Source of the DNA: Warburgia ugandensis
Taxonomy: Eukaryota > Streptophyta > Magnoliopsida > Canellales > Canellaceae
Direction of reading: 5' to 3'
NCBI GenBank assembly: GCA_035236585.1
Contig: CP141128.1
Span: 23,279,618 to 23,343,617, forward strand
Length of the DNA stretch: 64,000 bases
In this document: positions 61,427-64,000 of the stretch, piece by piece
How positions within the stretch are numbered: position 1 is the first letter of the stretch
Layout of the letters: every line of letters begins with the position of its first letter
Notes under the pieces: model-generated
Told to the model about the DNA's origin: nothing
Seen by the model: the letters and a program-made list of their open reading frames with translations, nothing else
Database searches by the model: none
Program-made: the position numbers and the translations under genes

Positions 61427-61850
61427 AAGAAAAAAGAGGGTAAGAGAGACATGGAGAGAGAGGATAAGAGAGAAAAAGAGGGGTGGCGTCCACTAACATC
61501 CCAGTCTTGCTAGAACTTTGCAATTCTTCAAATTTCTTCTATGCTAGGAGTCTTGAAAGTCTTCTCTTTCTAGGAAGCTTCATTATTCTCTCCTTGATTT
61601 AATCTAGATCATCCGAGCTGTATTAATTGATCTGCAATGCACAAGAACTTAATTAGAATCATTTGAACTGTTCATTATTTCTCTGATTAGCTTTGATGAT
61701 CATCTTATTGTTAAATTTTGCAATTCAATGGTTGGATGGCCAATTAAAGCTAAAGTGAAATATTTTATGTAAAATCTTGAAATTAATAGCCTAGATGCTC
61801 TAATTAAATACTAAATTAGGGGTATTTTGAAGAAATTGAACCACTTAACA
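59967..61850 (-). mobile_element. Inverted solo LTR of the E2 family, TSD TCYAG
   Basis: On the minus strand it starts TGTTAAGTGG and ends with GTGCACTTGCGG...ACATCAACA, the same termini as the E2 LTRs. TCCAG at 59,962-59,966 and TCTAG at 61,851-61,855 form the duplication with one C/T difference. LTR A of E5 shows the matching empty site near 50,490-50,510. It carries (GA)45 at 61,335-61,425. On the minus strand the GGGATCGACTCG segment and CCACAATAGCC-like stretch correspond to E2 20,210-20,245. Repetitive open frames across it are artefacts of the GA tract. Confidence 0.88.
61335..61425 (+). repeat. (GA)45 microsatellite in inverted E2-type solo LTR
   Basis: Uninterrupted GA tract, counterpart of the (TC)79 tract in the E2 left LTR. 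The neighbourhood (~60,780-61,320) is also purine-rich with shorter GA runs. Confidence 0.97.
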
Positions 61851-62267
61851 TCTAGCAAATTAACTTATATATCTAGTGATTACTTAAGGTTGAGATAATC
61901 ATTATGTTAGGTTAATTAATTAAGTTTATGGAATCTTAGACATTTTTTCCCTAAGAAGACGAATTGTGCTGGGAATAATAAACTTAATTGTGTAAAGCCA
62001 TAAATATAGACATTAGGGCTTTTTAATAATAAAATATAACTTATTTAAATTTGGATATATTGAGGTTTAATGTGGTAGATTCTAATCCATGGACTTAGGT
62101 ATTTGGTTAATTTCACTCTCTTTACTCTTTGAATTTAGTTATTTTAGATTTAATTTATTTTTTATTTCTTAATTCATTGGCTAGGTTAAATTAATTTATA
62201 ATAGGTTTTAATTAAAATTTCATAACTTTGAAGATTAGAGTCCTCATGGGTTCAACTTGTACTTGCA

Positions 62268-63592
62268 TCAACTATTTTATAGTAAATTCTTGGAAAGTGA
62301 ATCATTGATCCATTATAGTTAGGTTTGACATGGAATGCTTAGAATTTGATGATCTATCTAATTTTGTAAAGTTCAACAATTTCTAAATTAAAATTTCAAA
62401 GAAACCATCTTCATCATGGTGAGACTAATTTTGGATAGGTGATCTTTAATTGTAGTTCTTAATTTCTTCGAATTCAATTCACTTCATTACCAACCAATTT
62501 CACATTTTCATCATCTCTTAATAATTTAGTATGTTTCATTCATTAGGATAGGTTTAGAATAGTTTAGTGCTTTATTTTCTCAGCATATCCTTCCTATGGG
62601 TTCGACCTAGCATAATACTACAAATGATTAACTTGCAGGGAAACTACAAACACCTAACATTATAGCATGTATTCTGTTCTCAGTAAAACTATATATTAGT
62701 CCTAAGTTTATGTGCATATCTGTTGCTATTAATCACTAACTATTTTTTTGCTCAAGGATGCACATCTCTACTATAATAGTGAGAGCTAATGTGTGTCATT
62801 GCAATTGCAAATAAAGCCATAAATGCACCACTATTTTAGTAGTGGGGAAAAAAAATGTCCTAGCATGGTATAACAGCAGTGAAAATCAGTCAAGTCTTCA
62901 TGTGTATTCACACCCCATAACTCTAAATCATCGCATGCTTGATACAACAACTAATTTTATCTATTTTTCTAATCTTGATTAATTGTATTTTCACCAAAGA
63001 TAGCCAAAGTTTTAAACAGAATTGAAAATTGCAGATATTAAAGCCTTATGCCTTGTGAAATTCATGTTGTTTGGACAACCAAATTATTGAATTGTTTCTA
63101 TTTGATTAAGTACAACTTGGATATGGTTTATACCTCCATCTAAATTACTAGAATCTCATAATTACCTTGTGTTAAATGCACTACCCATCGACCAAACAAA
63201 TTTCTAAATTGGTGTTCCCCTGTCCGAACTCTGCTGAACTTCATACAGTCTCCAATATTGCCATGATTTTCTTAGTTGAAAATTCAAGCATTTGAGTGTA
63301 AAATAATACACTATTTAGCAAATATTAGGAATTAAAATGATACTTAGCTTTCCTACTCAGAAATCTAGAAAACTATAACAATAAACACATGAGAAATTTC
63401 TGACTTAGATGAGCATCGTTACTTTCAAAAAAATTTATTTATTTTTATCTACATATATTAGATCCACCTAACATTAGGGCTTGATGGAATTGAATTAGAG
63501 TACCTTACTGCCAAGCCAAGAATCAGACTATGCTAAATTATATAATGTACATGATTTTGCTAAAAAATTAAAGTAAAATGTTGTTGTTGATA
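62268..63592. other. No gene recognised
   Basis: AT-rich DNA after LTR B. The stretch CCTATGGGTTCGACC...AACTTGCAGGG near 62,595-62,640 resembles the end segment of LARD-type LTRs, so another worn LTR end may be present. No open frame of interest. Confidence 0.4.
62768..62842. repeat. Short foldback, 14-bp arms
   Basis: CTACTATAATAGTG (62,768-62,781) and CACTATTTTAGTAG (62,829-62,842) are complementary at 13 of 14 positions. The arms end in CACTA-like sequence, but there is no larger element around them. Confidence 0.65.
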
Positions 63593-64000
63593 TGTATAGA
63601 AATATTACACACATACCTCTATATTTAGTAGGTTTTATCCCTAAAAATTACTAATTAGGGTTAATTACACACTTTATAGGTACAAGGTACAAATGAGAAA
63701 AAGGGTATTTTGGTAATTTTACCCTTATACGTGAAAATTTAGAGTCCAAGTTACTTCATCGCCTACACATGCCAAATATGAAGGTCAAGAGTTAATATTA
63801 AAAATTGGCTGCCCATGCATAATTTCCATTCAAAAGAGGGTGTACATATCAGAAAGTAAGGTGACAGAACTTGCAATGCATGAATGGAAGTCAGCCACCA
63901 CCTTGGGAAGCTTTTAAGAGAAGCTAAAAAATCATATACAATGAAAGTTCCTTACACTCTCTCTCCTACTCAACCAAAATTGGGGACCACCTAAGGAGGC
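63593..64000 (+). repeat. Third copy of E5-family LTR 5' end, cut by window edge
   Basis: It starts TGTATAGAAATATTAC and follows LTR A (38,111-38,600): GGTACAA-GAGAAAAA, AAAGTAAGGTGACAGAACTT against AAGATAAGGTGGAAAAACTT, and TTAAGAGAAGCTA. It retains the region that LTR B has lost. It belongs to a separate insertion extending beyond the window. Confidence 0.75.

Larger units (their letters stand above)
38111..62267 (+). mobile_element. LARD-like non-autonomous LTR element E5 with nested insertions
   Basis: Two LTR copies (A: 38,111 to ~50,920; B: 55,594 to ~62,267) enclose an interior of about 4.7 kb. The interior resembles that of E2 and has no reverse transcriptase or integrase. LTR A holds a full chromovirus; LTR B holds two solo LTRs. 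The LTR 5' ends (TACATA(A/G)AAAT(A/G)TTAC) are recognisable in A and B, and a third copy begins at 63,593. The 3' borders are approximate and the target duplication could not be established. The plus orientation follows from the interior frame. Confidence 0.7.
55594..62267 (+). repeat. LTR B of E5, with two solo-LTR insertions
   Basis: It aligns with LTR A from ~55,665 onward (GTCTTCAACAAAATCTCAACC against TCTTCAAAAAAATCTCAAC). After its first ~70 bases it lacks the ~900 bp that LTR A has between 38,220 and 39,106, so it carries an internal deletion. It is interrupted at 56,938 and 59,966. Removing the inserts rejoins ACACAAGG-GTAAGACATC and TAGGT(C)(C/T)AG-CAAATTAAC, which match LTR A at ~50,041 and ~50,500. 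Confidence 0.75.

Noticed and set aside
60882-61523. 213- and 179-residue minus-strand frames
   Set aside because: The same artefact over the (GA)45 tract of the inverted solo LTR and its purine-rich flank.
62768-62842. Possible complete tiny CACTA or MITE
   Set aside because: Arms look CACTA-like but there is no flanking duplication or larger body, so it is kept only as a foldback.

Overview
The window looks like heterochromatic, gene-poor DNA from a flowering-plant nuclear genome. It is AT-rich and made almost entirely of nested, decayed transposable elements: Ty3/gypsy chromovirus copies with long LTRs, non-autonomous LARD-like LTR elements, one Ty1/copia relic and the end of a CACTA DNA transposon. 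Plant hallmarks are the initiator-Met-tRNA type primer sites, the Tekay/Del-like pol with a C-terminal chromodomain-like segment, and the CACTA terminus with its subterminal repeat field. I recognise no host protein gene, rRNA, tRNA or CRISPR array. The species cannot be told from the sequence.

Layout. Bases 1-17,808 are an old plus-strand gypsy element (here E1): LTR1 runs to 3,385, then primer site, wrecked pol and polypurine tract, then LTR2 from 9,572 to 17,808. Three chromovirus-type LTRs sit in it: a fragment ending at 1,435 in LTR1, a solo LTR at 5,744-8,711 (TSD ATATT) in the interior, and a 4.4-kb solo LTR at 9,841-14,210 (TSD TAAGG) in LTR2. From 17,836 to 25,685 lies a LARD-like element (E2) flanked by an exceptional 102-bp direct repeat where 5 bp would be normal. 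Bases 25,788-28,073 are the tail of a CACTA element with a regular 200-bp tandem array and a subterminal repeat field.

Bases 29,448-33,290 hold a plus-strand copia relic with a tandemly doubled RT active-site segment and a 690-bp insert. Bases 33,294-38,110 are unassigned. From 38,111 to about 62,267 lies a second LARD-like element (E5). Its LTR A carries a complete but dead Tekay/Del-type chromovirus (39,107-48,694, minus strand, TSD ATTAG). Its LTR B carries a solo LTR of that same family (56,939-59,519, TSD CAAGG) and an inverted solo LTR of the E2 family (59,967-61,850). A third copy of the E5 LTR 5' end begins at 63,593 and runs off the window.

How the parts relate. E2 and E5 have different LTRs but related interiors, including an acidic open frame (21,999-22,553 and 52,973-53,311) with a shared aspartate-rich motif. 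They look like non-autonomous families that would depend on proteins from other elements. All pol genes in the window are broken. The many solo LTRs indicate repeated LTR-LTR recombination. All identity statements here were judged by eye.
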